A stretch of DNA of 64,000 nt from Thalassovita mediterranea (GCF_001458435.1 NZ_CYSF01000001.1:62001-126000); one strand, 5' to 3'. Positions 26,352 through 36,554 are shown, counted from the stretch's first letter. The notes: generated from the letters alone by a model not told the origin. Numbers and translations: made by a program.

Positions 26352-27950
26352 TCAGCCGATGGCTGCTGCTTTCACATCATCGTCGATGTGGGGCAGATAC
26401 TGTTCAAAGTTATCGGCAAACATGCCAACCAGCTTCGCGGCTTGCGCGTCATAGGCTGCCTGATCTGCCCAGGTCTGGCGTGGGTCCAGCAGGGCAGTTT
26501 CTACGCCGGGTACGGACACAGGCACATCAAAGCCAAAGTTTTCGTCCTTGCGGAATTCAACTTCGTTCAGGGTGCCTTCCAGTGCAGCGGTCAGCAGGCC
26601 ACGGGTTGCCTTGATCGGCATACGCGAACCAGTGCCGAAGGCGCCGCCGGTCCAGCCGGTGTTCACCAGCCAGCAGGTCGCGCCGTGCTTGGCGATCTTT
26701 TCACGCAGCAGGTTGCCGTACTCTTCCGGACGACGGGGCATGAAGGGCGCGCCGAAGCAGGTCGAGAAGGTCGGTTCAGGCTCAACCACACCACGTTCGG
26801 TGCCGGGGGTCTTCGAGGTGAAGCCGGACAGGAAGTGGTACATGGCCTGTGCCGGGGTCAGACGCGCGATCGGAGGCAGAACGCCATACGCATCACAGGT
26901 CAGCAGGATCACGTTTTTCGGGTGACCACCCAGTGCCGATTCGGACGAGTTCGAGATGTACTCCAGCGGGTAGGCACAACGCATGTTCTGCGTCAGGCTG
27001 GAATCTTCGAAGTCCAGTTCGAAGGTCTCTTCGTCGTAGACCATGTTTTCGATCACGGTACCAAACTTCGAGGTGGTGGCGTAGATCTCTGGCTCCGCCT
27101 CGGGGTTCAGACCGATGGTCTTGGCGTAGCAGCCGCCTTCGAAGTTGAAGGTGCCACGATCCGACCAGCCATGTTCGTCGTCACCGATCAGGGTGCGCGA
27201 CGGATCGGCGGACAGGGTGGTTTTGCCGGTGCCGGACAGACCAAAGAAGATCGCGGTGTCGACAGGGTTGCCGATCGCGTGGTTGGCCGAACAGTGCATC
27301 GGCATGATGCCTTTTTCGGGCAGCAGGTAGTTCAGCAGGGTGAAGACCGATTTCTTGTTTTCACCAGCATACTGGGTGCCACCGATCAGGATCAGTTTCT
27401 TTTCGAAGTTCATCGCGATCACGGTTTCCGAACGGCAGTTGTGACGCTCAGGATTCGCGCTGAAGCTGGGGCAGTTGATGACGGTGAAGTCCGACACAAA
27501 GCTGTCCAGCGCCTCACGCTCGGGGCGGCGCAGCAGGTGACGGATGAAAAGGTTGTGCCAGGCCAGTTCGGTGACCATACGCACGTTGATCGAATGCTCG
27601 GGGTCTGCACCACCAACCAGATCCTGTACGTAGTAGTCTTTGCCTTTCATATGCTCCAGCATATCGGCGTGCAGCGCGTCAAAGCCTTCGGGCGACATCG
27701 CTTTGTTGTTTTCCCACCAGATTTTGTCTGCGACATCGGCGGTCTTAACGACGTGTTTGTCTTTGGGCGAACGACCGGTGAACTTACCGGTGGTGACCAG
27801 AAACGCCCCGCCTTGTCCCAGTTTGCCTTCGCCATTCTTCAGGGCTGCCTCGATAAGGGCCGGCTCCATCAGGTTGTAATAGACATCGCCCAGCCCAGTG
27901 ATCCCCTGATCTTCTAGCTGGAACTGCGGGTTTACCCGTCCAAATGTCAT
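26352..27950 (-). CDS. pckA: Phosphoenolpyruvate carboxykinase (ATP)
   Basis: Converts oxaloacetate and ATP to phosphoenolpyruvate, CO2 and ADP; the entry step of gluconeogenesis. 532 residues from the ATG at 27950, with AGGAG ahead; the ORF extends upstream but the family begins MTFGRVNPQ. Motifs seen: [12 protein letters not shown], the kinase-1a P-loop [11 protein letters not shown], kinase-2 LIGDDEHGW and the adenine-binding NTGWTGG. It is divergent from chvI. In Agrobacterium and Sinorhizobium pckA is adjacent to and influenced by ChvG-ChvI, and the same arrangement appears here. Confidence 0.97.
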   Translation of the reverse strand: MTFGRVNPQFQLEDQGITGLGDVYYNLMEPALIEAALKNGEGKLGQGGAFLVTTGKFTGRSPKDKHVVKTADVADKIWWENNKAMSPEGFDALHADMLEHMKGKDYYVQDLVGGADPEHSINVRMVTELAWHNLFIRHLLRRPEREALDSFVSDFTVINCPSFSANPERHNCRSETVIAMNFEKKLILIGGTQYAGENKKSVFTLLNYLLPEKGIMPMHCSANHAIGNPVDTAIFFGLSGTGKTTLSADPSRTLIGDDEHGWSDRGTFNFEGGCYAKTIGLNPEAEPEIYATTSKFGTVIENMVYDEETFELDFEDSSLTQNMRCAYPLEYISNSSESALGGHPKNVILLTCDAYGVLPPIARLTPAQAMYHFLSGFTSKTPGTERGVVEPEPTFSTCFGAPFMPRRPEEYGNLLREKIAKHGATCWLVNTGWTGGAFGTGSRMPIKATRGLLTAALEGTLNEVEFRKDENFGFDVPVSVPGVETALLDPRQTWADQAAYDAQAAKLVGMFADNFEQYLPHIDDDVKAAAIG

Positions 27951-28345
27951 GTTGCTAAGCTCCTGTATCCGCGCGTAGGGCGTGGAATTTTTTGCCACCG
28001 GGCACGAAACTCCACTTTCGTGCCAGACCGGGCGACACACACCCGATGAGGCGTCCTTTAACATGTCGTTTATGTGAAGGAACAGGTTGCTTTTGTCCAG
28101 TTAGCGCAACCATGTCCAGTTTAGCGCAATCAGCGCTTCTGAGCGTTGCGGAAAGTTTCCTATCTGCGCGGTCCGTTAACCAGGCGCAAACCTGAATGTG
28201 AGACAAATTAGCCATCTATTGAGGAAAACACCGTGAAATCGAATCCCCTGACGGCGTGATTCGCCGATTTCGATTGATTGCCTCGGCCAAGTTTGGGCAT
28301 AATGTGTCAAAAAACAGGCAAGAAAAGCAGTAGAGGATAACTCCG
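27951..28345. other. Divergent pckA-chvI regulatory region with a phased direct repeat
   Basis: 395 bases without a convincing gene. It must hold both promoters. A near-exact direct repeat is visible: TGTCCAGTTAGCGCAA at 28094-28109 and TGTCCAGTTTAGCGCAA at 28113-28129, about two helical turns apart. Such phasing suits an OmpR-type regulator such as ChvI, or a catabolic regulator of pckA. Small ORFs here lack ribosome sites and were not accepted. Confidence 0.5.
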
Positions 28346-29047
28346 ATGTCCAAGATCGCCCTTGTGGACGATGACAGGAATATTCTGACATCCGTCGCCA
28401 TGACCCTCGAAGCAGAAGGGTTTGAGGTAGAAACCTATAACGACGGCCAATCGGCGCTGGACGCTTTTAACAAAAAGCTCCCCGATATGGCTGTTCTCGA
28501 TATCAAAATGCCGCGCATGGATGGTATGGATCTGTTGCAGCGTCTGCGCCAGAAAACCAGCATGCCGGTGATTTTCCTCACCTCCAAAGATGACGAAATT
28601 GACGAGGTGCTGGGTCTGCGCATGGGCGCAGATGACTATGTAAAAAAACCCTTTTCTCAGCGCCTTCTCGTAGAGCGTATCCGCGCGCTGCTGCGCCGTC
28701 AGGATGCGGTCAGCGGCAATGTGGTTGCCGAAACCGAAGAGACCAAGGTGATGGAACGTGGCGAATTGCGGATGGATCCGCTGCGCCATTCGGTCAGCTG
28801 GAAAGGACAGGATGTCACCCTGACCGTGACCGAATTTTTGCTGCTGCAGGCGCTGGCACAGCGCCCCGGTTTCGTGAAATCGCGCGATCAGTTGATGGAT
28901 GTGGCCTATGACGATCAGGTCTATGTGGATGACCGTACCATCGACAGCCACATCAAGCGTTTGCGCAAAAAGATGCGCACGGTCGACAGTGACTTTGCCG
29001 CGATCGAAACACTTTATGGTATTGGTTACCGGTATAACGAAGAGTAA
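28346..29047 (+). CDS. chvI: Response regulator ChvI
   Basis: OmpR-type transcription factor of the alphaproteobacterial ChvG-ChvI system that responds to acidity and envelope stress. 233 residues. The receiver domain (about 1-120) has the acidic pocket DDD at 8-10, phospho-acceptor Asp52 in [12 protein letters not shown], and Lys in YVKKPF near 104. The C-terminal winged helix contains [27 protein letters not shown] and [17 protein letters not shown]. It overlaps the chvG start by one base, and lies opposite pckA, the conserved order. Confidence 0.95.
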   Translation: MSKIALVDDDRNILTSVAMTLEAEGFEVETYNDGQSALDAFNKKLPDMAVLDIKMPRMDGMDLLQRLRQKTSMPVIFLTSKDDEIDEVLGLRMGADDYVKKPFSQRLLVERIRALLRRQDAVSGNVVAETEETKVMERGELRMDPLRHSVSWKGQDVTLTVTEFLLLQALAQRPGFVKSRDQLMDVAYDDQVYVDDRTIDSHIKRLRKKMRTVDSDFAAIETLYGIGYRYNEE

Positions 29048-30756
29048 TGGCACTGGTTGAAGGAATGAGCTTGCCCCACCGAGCGGCGCGTCAGGACGGA
29101 GATCTTGTTCTGGGGGACGATTTCGTCGCCCCAGAGGCAATTGTGGAAAAGGAAATGCAGGCGCGGCGCAATCGCCGCGGATTGCTGTCATTGAACCGCT
29201 CACCGTTGACGCGCAAGATCATCTTTTTCAATCTGATCGCTCTCAACTTCCTTGTTGTTGGCGTGCTGATGCTTTCCACGTCGCAGGACAACCTGTTGGT
29301 GGAACGTCGCAACGCGCTGGTGGCCGAGGCAGAACTGATCGCGGATGTGGTTGAGGCGCAGCTGCCAGATGTTGCGTCCCCGCTGCAGCGTGGCGGCGCG
29401 CCCGATGTGACCCGCACGCTGGACGGTCTGGATTTGCGCTCGGGCGTGGCGCTATTTGTCTTGGATGTGGATGCGCAGGTGATTGCCACCACTCAAGGCG
29501 CCGGCCTGTCGCAAACTGCGCCGCTAGCCGAACCGGGATCAACGGTTATTGTCGACAGCCTGTCCTGGGTCTGGGGTAAATTGGCGGCACCATTCCAACC
29601 AGAACCGGCCGCATTGCCCAGCGTTGCTGAACGAGCGGTTGCGCTTGGCGATAACGCTCTGACAGGCAGCACAGTTGTATCTGGCGGTGGAACCACGGAT
29701 GGCGGGACGGTGTTCACGGTTGCCACACCTATTGAACAAAATGGCCGCGTTCTGGGTGTCGTCGCGTTGAGTTCTGCAGCGGGTGAAGTTGACCAGCAGC
29801 AACGCGAAGAGCTGGAGCGCGTGCTGCAGATGTTTCTGATCGCCACGCTGATGTCTATCGGCCTCAGTCTTGTGCTGGCCTCAACCATCGCGAACCCGCT
29901 GTCCGATCTGGCCGCCGCTGCCGAACTGGGCCGTGCGCGTGATGACAAAAAGGCTGCTGGCGGTCGCATCCGCATTCCCGATCTAACCGCGCGTCCTGAT
30001 GAAATCAGCCGCCTGTCTGGCGCCCTGCGCGGCATGGTGTCTGCGCTGTATGACCGGATCGATAGTAACGAACAGTTCGCCGCTGACGTTGCGCATGAGA
30101 TTAAGAACCCGCTGGCCTCTCTCCGGTCTGCCGTGGGCAGCCTGCGTATGGTCAAGAAGGAAGAGCATCGCGAAAAACTGCTCGACGTGATTGACCATGA
30201 TGTGCGCCGTCTGGACCGTCTGGTCAGCGACATCTCTAACGCCTCGCGTCTGGATAGCGAACTGGTCAAGGAAGAACAGGAAGCCTTTGATCTGATGAAG
30301 ATGATGGGCAACCTCAGCGAATATCTGGGCCAGCAGGCTGGTGAGGATGGCATCGACTTCATTACCGATCTGCCGAAAGAGCCGATCGAAATGATGGGGC
30401 TAGAAGCGCGACTGGCGCAGGTGTTTGTGAACCTGATCACCAATGCGATTTCGTTCTGCGAAGAGGGTGACGCAATTCGTGTCTGGGCCCGTCAGCGTGA
30501 CAGTCGGGTGTTGATCGTGGTCGAAGATACCGGCCCCGGCATCCCCGAACAGGCGCTGACCAAGGTGTTCAAACGTTTCTACTCGGAACGGCCCGAAAAC
30601 CAGTTTGGCAACAACTCTGGTCTTGGACTGGCGATCTCTAAACAGATTGTTGAGGCTCATGGCGGCGTGATCTGGGCGGAAAACATTCGTCCGACCGATG
30701 CTGATCCGATGTCTGAACCTCTGGGCGCCCGTTTCGTGGTCGGCCTGCCGATCTAA
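29047..30756 (+). CDS. chvG: Sensor histidine kinase ChvG
   Basis: 569 residues. A basic N-terminus precedes a first membrane segment (about 56-78, IIFFNLIALNFLVVGVLML), a periplasmic sensor domain to about 255, a second segment (MFLIATLMSIGLSLVLAS) and a HAMP linker. The kinase core shows the H-box VAHEIKNPLASLRSAVG (His near 351), N-box VNLITNAISF, G1 VEDTGPGIP and G2 SGLGLAI. It partners ChvI, whose gene overlaps by one base, and continues into hprK after five bases. In Agrobacterium the periplasmic repressor ExoR gates ChvG; no exoR is in this window. Confidence 0.95.
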   Translation: MALVEGMSLPHRAARQDGDLVLGDDFVAPEAIVEKEMQARRNRRGLLSLNRSPLTRKIIFFNLIALNFLVVGVLMLSTSQDNLLVERRNALVAEAELIADVVEAQLPDVASPLQRGGAPDVTRTLDGLDLRSGVALFVLDVDAQVIATTQGAGLSQTAPLAEPGSTVIVDSLSWVWGKLAAPFQPEPAALPSVAERAVALGDNALTGSTVVSGGGTTDGGTVFTVATPIEQNGRVLGVVALSSAAGEVDQQQREELERVLQMFLIATLMSIGLSLVLASTIANPLSDLAAAAELGRARDDKKAAGGRIRIPDLTARPDEISRLSGALRGMVSALYDRIDSNEQFAADVAHEIKNPLASLRSAVGSLRMVKKEEHREKLLDVIDHDVRRLDRLVSDISNASRLDSELVKEEQEAFDLMKMMGNLSEYLGQQAGEDGIDFITDLPKEPIEMMGLEARLAQVFVNLITNAISFCEEGDAIRVWARQRDSRVLIVVEDTGPGIPEQALTKVFKRFYSERPENQFGNNSGLGLAISKQIVEAHGGVIWAENIRPTDADPMSEPLGARFVVGLPI

Positions 30757-30761
30757 CGCCT

Positions 30762-31196
30762 GTGCGGCCTGCGGACACAGAATGTCTTATAGAACACGCC
30801 AGCGCGGTGGCGCTGGCGGACAGGGCACTGGTTATCACGGGGCCATCGGGTAGCGGCAAGTCTGCGCTGTGCCTGCAACTGATGGCTATGGGGGCCGGTC
30901 TGGTCGCGGATGACCGCTGTTGCCTTTGGGTGGCAGGGGGGCATTTGATGACAGATGCCCCGGAAACGATCCGCGGACGGATCGAGGCGCGCTCTCTCGG
31001 AATTTTGAACGCTGATGCCGTTGGGCCTGCACGGGTCGCGGCTTATGTGGATTTAGGCACGCCCGAAGATCAGCGCCTGCCGCCCATGCGTATGTGTACA
31101 GTACTGGGCGTCACAATGCCGTTGATACACGGTGTGGATGCGCCGCATTTTGCGGCTGCGTTGTTTCAGTTTCTAAAGGCGGGTAGGTGGGCCTGA
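30762..31196 (+). CDS. hprK: HPr kinase/phosphorylase, short alphaproteobacterial form
   Basis: 144 residues, starting at GTG 30762. It lacks the N-terminal domain of the approximately 310-residue firmicute enzyme, as is usual in Alphaproteobacteria. Walker A GPSGSGKSALCLQLM starts near residue 27; ADDRCCLW holds the conserved aspartates, and PETIRGRIEARSLGIL is the family signature after the P-loop. It phosphorylates a serine of HPr, encoded four genes down (Ser44 there). Its place between chvG and rapZ is conserved. Confidence 0.92.
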   Translation: MRPADTECLIEHASAVALADRALVITGPSGSGKSALCLQLMAMGAGLVADDRCCLWVAGGHLMTDAPETIRGRIEARSLGILNADAVGPARVAAYVDLGTPEDQRLPPMRMCTVLGVTMPLIHGVDAPHFAAALFQFLKAGRWA

Positions 31197-31199
31197 CGC

Positions 31200-32099
31200 A
31201 TGACAGATCAACATCAACGTATCATTTTGCTGACTGGCCCCTCTGGAGCAGGTCGTTCCACCGCCATCCGCGCGATGGAGGATTTAGGGTTCGAGGCGAT
31301 TGATAACTTGCCCCTCAGCCTGCTGCCACGCTTGCTGGATGGGCCGCCGATTGGGCGGGATTTGGTGTTGGGCTTGGATGTGCGCAACCGGGATTTTTCG
31401 GCAAATGCGCTGATCGAAACGCTGGATAGTCTGCAGGCACATCCGGGGGTGCGGCCAGAACTGCTGTATATCGACTGTCGTGCTGATGTTTTGTTGCGGC
31501 GGTTTTCGGAAACCCGCCGTCGCCATCCATTGGCCCCGGCCGAAAGCCCGGATCAGGGTGTGGGGCTGGAACTGGACCTGTTGGTGCCGATTCGCGCCCG
31601 TGCTGATATCTTAATTGATAGCTCGGAATTGACCCCGCATGACCTGAAAACAGAAGTTGAACGCTTAATCACCCCGCAGGTGGGTGCGCGTTTGGCCGTG
31701 TCAGTGAATAGCTTCAGCTATAAACGTGGTCTGCCCCGTGGCGTGGATATGGTGTTGGATTGCCGTTTTTTGCGTAACCCTTATTGGGAGCCAGCCCTGC
31801 GAAGCCTGAACGGAACCAGTGCCAAGGTGGCTGAATATGTTGGGGCAGATTCGCGATTTTTGCCATTTTTTGAGCAAACACTCAGCATGGCAGAGCTGCT
31901 ACTGCCAGCCTACCGCGAAGAGGGTAAGGCGCATTTCGCGATAGGGTTTGGCTGCACGGGCGGTCAGCACCGTTCGGTTGCAATTGCGGAAAAGATGGCG
32001 CAAGCTCTTGCAGACCGGGGCTGGCAGGTGTCAACTAGACACCGCGAGTTGGAACGCGCCTCGTCGCAGGGCACTCGTGCGACCGGGGATAAAGGATAA
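31200..32099 (+). CDS. rapZ: RapZ-family nucleotide-binding protein (YvcJ/YhbJ)
   Basis: 299 residues. The N-terminal P-loop is [26 protein letters not shown] (about 13-38); the C-terminal domain contains [11 protein letters not shown] and [17 protein letters not shown], the RapZ signature. In E. coli it is an RNase adapter that presents the small RNA GlmZ to RNase E to tune glucosamine-6-phosphate synthesis; in other groups GTPase activity was described. Its role in Alphaproteobacteria is not settled. It sits within the nitrogen-PTS block, three bases after hprK. Confidence 0.92.
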   Translation: MTDQHQRIILLTGPSGAGRSTAIRAMEDLGFEAIDNLPLSLLPRLLDGPPIGRDLVLGLDVRNRDFSANALIETLDSLQAHPGVRPELLYIDCRADVLLRRFSETRRRHPLAPAESPDQGVGLELDLLVPIRARADILIDSSELTPHDLKTEVERLITPQVGARLAVSVNSFSYKRGLPRGVDMVLDCRFLRNPYWEPALRSLNGTSAKVAEYVGADSRFLPFFEQTLSMAELLLPAYREEGKAHFAIGFGCTGGQHRSVAIAEKMAQALADRGWQVSTRHRELERASSQGTRATGDKG

Positions 32100-32109
32100 G
32101 GACGCCAAG

Positions 32110-32505
32110 GTGATCGGTATCGTCATCGTTGCGCATGGGGGATTGGCCAGGGAATATCTGGCGGCCATTGAACATGTTGTAGGCCACCAGCCGGGTATTG
32201 TGGCCATTTCCATCGAAGCAGACCACGACCGCGCGGGTAAACAGGGTGAAATCTGTTCTGCGGCTGATAGCGTGGATACAGGTCACGGTGTGGTGGTCGT
32301 GACCGATATGTTCGGTGGGTCGCCCTCGAACCTGTCGCTTCGGGCCTGTCAGCCGGACAATCGTCGGATCATGTATGGCGCCAATCTACCGATGCTGATC
32401 AAGCTGGCCAAAACGCGCCATCTGCCTGTTGCTGACGCAGTGCGCACCGCTACAGAAGCAGGGCGCAAGTACATAGACAGCCAAATTGTCAGAAAAGACC
32501 ACTAA
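32110..32505 (+). CDS. PTS system mannose-type EIIA component
   Basis: 131 residues from the GTG at 32110, after an AAGGA-like site; longer in-frame starts lie within rapZ and lack family similarity. The phospho-accepting histidine is His9 in IVIVAHGGLAREYL, and the second motif VVVVTDMFGGSPSNLSL is typical of EIIA-Man/DhaM domains. No EIIB/EIIC permease is nearby. In Alphaproteobacteria this is a regulatory EIIA in the PTS-Ntr chain (PtsP, HPr, EIIA), sensing nitrogen or carbon state rather than carrying sugar. Confidence 0.92.
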   Translation: MIGIVIVAHGGLAREYLAAIEHVVGHQPGIVAISIEADHDRAGKQGEICSAADSVDTGHGVVVVTDMFGGSPSNLSLRACQPDNRRIMYGANLPMLIKLAKTRHLPVADAVRTATEAGRKYIDSQIVRKDH

Positions 32506-32534
32506 GCGATTGCTGAGCAGGGGAGGCGAAGCAC

Positions 32535-32798
32535 ATGCGGCAGCATGAGATTATCAATGTAAAAGGGTTGCATGCCCGTGCCTCGGCCAAATTGGTTGAG
32601 GTGGTCGAAGGGTTTGACGCCACGGCAGAGGTGTCAAAGGATGGCATGTCTGCATCAGGTGACAGCATCATGGGCCTTTTGATGTTGGCAGCTTCTAAGG
32701 GAACCACTATTGAGGTCCAGACCTCTGGCGCGGATGCGGATGCGCTGGCGGATGCGATCGAGGCCTTGGTGGCGGATCGTTTTGGCGAAGATATGTAA
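32535..32798 (+). CDS. HPr family phosphocarrier protein
   Basis: 87 residues. His13 in NVKGLHARASAKL is the EI-dependent phosphorylation site and Ser44 in SGDSIMGLLML the HprK target. It relays phosphate from PtsP to the EIIA upstream. GGGAGG lies ahead of the ATG. Placement after hprK-rapZ-EIIA is the standard alphaproteobacterial set, so this HPr is likely regulatory. Confidence 0.95.
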   Translation: MRQHEIINVKGLHARASAKLVEVVEGFDATAEVSKDGMSASGDSIMGLLMLAASKGTTIEVQTSGADADALADAIEALVADRFGEDM

Positions 32799-32839
32799 GG
32801 ACGCCACACTGCGTCCGCAAAAGACGTAAGAGGCCTATT

Positions 32840-33718
32840 TTGGTCGACAGCTCTCAAAATAACGGGATCACAACTGCAGCGTCGGATGAGGCGCCGATCA
32901 CCTATGACCGCCGTTCACTGACCTATGCCAACTCTTTTGACAGCGGTTTTCAGACCTTGGCGATCAAGACGATTGAATGGTTCACTGGCAAGCTAACTAT
33001 TCTGCGCATGGTGCGTCGTTTCGAAAAAGCGGGCGCGCCTGAAGGGCAGGCGTTCTGGAAGGCGGCGCTGGATGTGATGGGCATCCCGCTGCAAACCCCG
33101 CAAGAAGAGATTAACCGCATCCCTGAAACGGGTCCTGTTGTGGTGGTGGCGAACCATCCGCATGGTCTGGTTGACGGTATGGTTCTGGCGGAATTGATTG
33201 GTCGTCGTCGCCCTGACTACCGCATTCTGACCCGCGCGCTGCTGACCGGCATTGATGAGGTCGCATCGTCCTACTTGATCCCCGTGCCCTTCCCGCATGA
33301 GGAAGATGCGCAGCGCAAAAGCGTGGAAATGCGTGCCGCTGCAATGGCCTACCTAAAGGCGGGCGGCGTTGTGACGGTATTCCCTTCGGGTGTTGTTGCC
33401 TCGTCAGATACGATGTTCGGCACGGTGCATGAACGTGAATGGAACGTCTTTACCGCGCAGTTGATCCGCCGGTCTGGGGCCAAGGTGGTGCCAATCCGGT
33501 TTCAGGGCCAAAACTCGCGCTGGTATCAGATTGCCAACCGTTTGTCGGCCACCTTGCGTCAGGGCCTGCTGCTGCATGAGATCGTGCACAGCTGCAATAA
33601 ACCGCAGCGTCCCATTGTGGGCGAAGTGCTGGATGACCAACAGATGGAACGTCTGGCATCCGATCCGCGCGGTTTTATTGCGTGGCTTAGGGAGCATACA
33701 CTGTCGTTGAAGGGCTGA
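32840..33718 (+). CDS. Lysophospholipid acyltransferase family protein
   Basis: 292 residues, starting at TTG 32840. The acyltransferase motif reads VVVANHPHGLVDGMVL; the spacing of His to Asp is one longer than the classic H-x4-D, as in the hemolysin-like branch of the family. The second block VVTVFPSGVVASSDTMFGTVHEREWN fits the FPEG-like motif. A hydrophobic, membrane-associated enzyme that acylates a lysophospholipid or lyso-ornithine lipid is likely, but the acceptor is unknown. It follows HPr by 41 bases, possibly in the same transcript. Confidence 0.82.
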   Translation: MVDSSQNNGITTAASDEAPITYDRRSLTYANSFDSGFQTLAIKTIEWFTGKLTILRMVRRFEKAGAPEGQAFWKAALDVMGIPLQTPQEEINRIPETGPVVVVANHPHGLVDGMVLAELIGRRRPDYRILTRALLTGIDEVASSYLIPVPFPHEEDAQRKSVEMRAAAMAYLKAGGVVTVFPSGVVASSDTMFGTVHEREWNVFTAQLIRRSGAKVVPIRFQGQNSRWYQIANRLSATLRQGLLLHEIVHSCNKPQRPIVGEVLDDQQMERLASDPRGFIAWLREHTLSLKG

Positions 33719-33739
33719 CTGCCGGCCCCAGAAAACACA

Positions 33740-33768
33740 AACGCCCCGAACCGGATGGTCGGGGCGTT
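33740..33768. terminator. Bidirectional terminator between the acyltransferase and hydroxyacyl-CoA dehydrogenase genes
   Basis: AACGCCCCGA (33740-33749) pairs with TCGGGGCGTT (33759-33768) around nine bases. The tail on the plus strand is GTTGTGTC, on the minus strand TGTGTTTTC, both modest. Confidence 0.7.
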
Positions 33769-33790
33769 GTTGTGTCTAGTAACGCGTAGA

Positions 33791-34666
33791 TCAGCGCGTC
33801 GGCACGGGGGTTTCACCGCGATAGTCATAGAACCCACGGCCTGATTTGCGACCTAGCCAGCCTGCTTCGACATACTTCACCAACAGCGGGCAGGGGCGAT
33901 ATTTAGTATCTGCCAGACCATCGTGAAGCACGTTCATAATCGCCAGACAGGTATCCAGTCCGATGAAGTCCGCCAGCTGCAGCGGACCCATTGGATGGTT
34001 GGCGCCCAGCTTCATTGCGCTGTCGATGGAGGCCACGTTGCCCACCCCTTCGTAAAGGGTATAGCACGCTTCGTTGATCATCGGGATCAGGATGCGGTTC
34101 ACGATAAAGGCAGGGAAATCTTCGGCGCTGGCGGCGGTTTTGCCCAGACGCTCAACGATGCCCAAACAGGCTTTGTAGGTCGGTTCATCTGTAGCGATAC
34201 CGCGAATCAACTCTACCAGTTTCATCAGTGGCACCGGGTTCATGAAGTGGAAGCCCATGAACTTCTCCGGTCGGTCGGTGCGGCTGGCCAGACGGGTGAT
34301 CGAAATCGAAGAGGTGTTCGAGGTCAGGATCGTATGCGGCTGCAAATGCGGCCCCAGTTGATCAAAGATCGCCTGCTTCACCGTTTCGCGTTCGGTGGCC
34401 GCCTCGATCACCAGATCGGTTTGGCCCAGATCGGGCAATTGCAGCGTGGTCTTGATACGGGCCATCGCCGCATCCTTGGCCTCAGCGCTTAGTTGATCCT
34501 TGCTGACCTGACGATCCAGATTGCGCGAAATTGTTGCGACGGCTTTGTCCAATGCGTCCTGGTTGATGTCGTTCAGCAGAACATCGTAGCCCGCAACCGC
34601 CATCACATGTGCAATCCCGTTGCCCATCTGACCGGCGCCAATCACGCCGATTTTCTGAATCTCCAT
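33791..34666 (-). CDS. 3-hydroxybutyryl-CoA dehydrogenase
   Basis: 291 residues, NAD-dependent oxidation of (3S)-hydroxyacyl-CoA. The dinucleotide fold reads IGVIGAGQMGNGIAHVMAVAGY (5-26); ILTSNTSSISITRLA and the signature MGFHFMNPVPLMKLVELIRG with the catalytic His follow; the C-terminal helical domain holds NHPMGPLQLADFIGLD and ends KSGRGFYDY. Length and single-domain form match Hbd/PaaH enzymes. A separate transcription unit. The substrate may be hydroxybutyryl-CoA or a beta-oxidation intermediate. Confidence 0.93.
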   Translation of the reverse strand: MEIQKIGVIGAGQMGNGIAHVMAVAGYDVLLNDINQDALDKAVATISRNLDRQVSKDQLSAEAKDAAMARIKTTLQLPDLGQTDLVIEAATERETVKQAIFDQLGPHLQPHTILTSNTSSISITRLASRTDRPEKFMGFHFMNPVPLMKLVELIRGIATDEPTYKACLGIVERLGKTAASAEDFPAFIVNRILIPMINEACYTLYEGVGNVASIDSAMKLGANHPMGPLQLADFIGLDTCLAIMNVLHDGLADTKYRPCPLLVKYVEAGWLGRKSGRGFYDYRGETPVPTR

Positions 34667-34851
34667 AGATCCACCCTTTTGTATCTGTTGGCCAAACCAT
34701 AGGCGCGATGCACCTTGACCTGCAAGGGTAGAGCCGTCGCAGGGAAAGGCATTTTTAACCAGTAGGCGAAAGCAGGTGGCAAGGTTAGGGATTTGGCAAG
34801 GGAATCGCGTGAAAACCCATAAATGAGATGTGTGGATTGAGGTGGGTCATT

Positions 34852-35688
34852 ATGTCTGTTTTTCCCCAACGGGTTTCTCCTCCGCGGGAGGCCGGGCTTT
34901 CTCTACGGGGCAGCGCGCTGCGGTTTCGTGGGCCATTGGGCGGTGTTGAAGCCAGTCCCGGCCCTTTGGCACAAGGCGCCAGAGGATCGGTTTTGTTTAT
35001 TGGCGGCAGTGAGACATTCGGCGGCTATGTCGCGCGCCCGTTTGTCCAGAGATTTGCACATCAATCAGGTCTGGAAACGGGTAATCTCGGTGCCTTTTGC
35101 GCAGGATGGGAGGCATTGGGCCGTGATCCGGTGGTGCTGAAATACGCACGTACGGCGGGGTTAATCGTGTTGCAGCTGATGGGCCCGCAATATCGTACGA
35201 ACCCCTATTTTCAGGTACACCCGCGCCGCAATGACCGATTTGTGGCACCCTATGCACCGCTTCGGCAGCTGTTCCCACAGGTCGATTTCACCCGTTTTTC
35301 GTTTGTTGGCCATTTGATGCGCAGTCTCCAGCAGCAGGATGTGTATGCGCATCGGCGTTTGCAGCGCGGATTGCAACAGGCGTGGCGACAGCACATCGCT
35401 GGTTTGGCGCGACTCTATCGGACACCGATCGCTTTCCTGTGGGTCGATCATGGCATGGACCCCGGTCTGGGAGAGGCAGTGGCAGGTCTGACCCAGCACC
35501 GTCTGGCAGAGCTGGATCTGACAGATGTGCCACTGTTGCAGGTGCAGCCGGATCTGCTGGGTCAGCGCCCGATGTTCATCCGCCCAGAGGGGCAGATTAC
35601 AGTGATTTCAGGCGCATATCATCAAAAGGTCGCTGATGCGTTGGCGCAATGGTTGCCATCAGTGCTTGCAGACGCCCGGTTGAATTAA
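34852..35688 (+). CDS. DUF6473 family protein
   Basis: 278 residues from the ATG at 34852 with GAGGTGGG ahead. The pattern LRGSALRFRGPLG, then VLFIGGSETFGGYVARPFVQRFA and TGNLGAFCAGWEAL matches a domain common in Roseobacter genomes and remembered as DUF6473. GGSETFG resembles the nucleophile elbow of SGNH hydrolases, and a later VDHGMDP could carry a partner residue, so a hydrolase fold is possible. Function is unknown. The next gene is a lipase-like hydrolase on the same strand, 107 bases away. Confidence 0.7.
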   Translation: MSVFPQRVSPPREAGLSLRGSALRFRGPLGGVEASPGPLAQGARGSVLFIGGSETFGGYVARPFVQRFAHQSGLETGNLGAFCAGWEALGRDPVVLKYARTAGLIVLQLMGPQYRTNPYFQVHPRRNDRFVAPYAPLRQLFPQVDFTRFSFVGHLMRSLQQQDVYAHRRLQRGLQQAWRQHIAGLARLYRTPIAFLWVDHGMDPGLGEAVAGLTQHRLAELDLTDVPLLQVQPDLLGQRPMFIRPEGQITVISGAYHQKVADALAQWLPSVLADARLN

Positions 35689-35795
35689 GGGTGCGCATGG
35701 CAGACGTGTGTGGATTTCGGCCAACTTGTGCGCATTCCGTTCCGTTTCTAGCATTGCCCCTTCAATAGATGTCGGGGACCTCTTATCTGACAGAC

Positions 35796-36554
35796 ATGTT
35801 GAACAGGATACTCCGCTGGATGCTGGCACCTACTGTGGTGCTGATGACGACACTGCCCGCCCGCGCCGATTGCGTGGTGCTGCTGCACGGTTTGGCGCGC
35901 ACTGATGCGTCCTTCATCGTGATGGAGGCTGTGCTGGACCGCCATGGGTATCAGGTGGTGAACCCCGGCTACCCGTCGACCGAGGAAACGATTGCCAATC
36001 TCGCGACCAATACTCTGCCGCAGGCTATGGCGGCCTGTGAGGCCAAGGCCCCCGGCGAGCGGGTGCATGTGGTGACCCATTCTATGGGCGGCATTTTGGT
36101 GCAAGTTTGGCTGGCGGCGCATCCGCAACCCGATCTGGGTCGCGTGGTTATGCTGTCCCCACCGAACAAGGGGACGGAACTGGTGGACGTGCTGGGCGAG
36201 TTGGACGCGTTCGAGTGGTTCAATGGTCCTGCGGGCCTGCAATTGCGAACTGGCGAACGCGGTTTGCCTTCGCACCTGCCACCGGTGGAGTTTGAGCTGG
36301 GCGTTATCGCCGGCAACCAGTCGATCAACCCTGTCTTTTCAGCCCTGATTGATGGTGAAGATGACGGAAAGGTGTCTGTCGAATCGACCCGTATCGCGGG
36401 GATGAGCGACCATATGGTGCTGCCGGTGACCCATACCTTTATGATGAACAACCCGATGGTCCTTGCCCAGACGCTGGAATTCATCGAAAACGGGGCGTTC
36501 GATCGGGCGATGACGTGGTCCGAGGCGGTGGGCCGTCTGCCTGAGAAAGGCTAA
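35796..36554 (+). CDS. Lipase-like alpha/beta hydrolase, exported
   Basis: 252 residues from the ATG at 35796; an ATG at 35769 is an alternative. A signal peptide ([24 protein letters not shown]) precedes the mature protein. The oxyanion-loop motif [13 protein letters not shown] and the nucleophile elbow VTHSMGG are clear; the family is the esterase/PGAP1-like group. A secreted or periplasmic lipase/esterase is likely. [12 protein letters not shown] after the elbow is typical of the family. No chaperone gene is adjacent. Confidence 0.83.
   Translation: MLNRILRWMLAPTVVLMTTLPARADCVVLLHGLARTDASFIVMEAVLDRHGYQVVNPGYPSTEETIANLATNTLPQAMAACEAKAPGERVHVVTHSMGGILVQVWLAAHPQPDLGRVVMLSPPNKGTELVDVLGELDAFEWFNGPAGLQLRTGERGLPSHLPPVEFELGVIAGNQSINPVFSALIDGEDDGKVSVESTRIAGMSDHMVLPVTHTFMMNNPMVLAQTLEFIENGAFDRAMTWSEAVGRLPEKG

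Noticed and set aside
26388-27917. 509-residue open frame opposite pckA
   Set aside because: Antisense shadow of pckA, which has clear kinase motifs.
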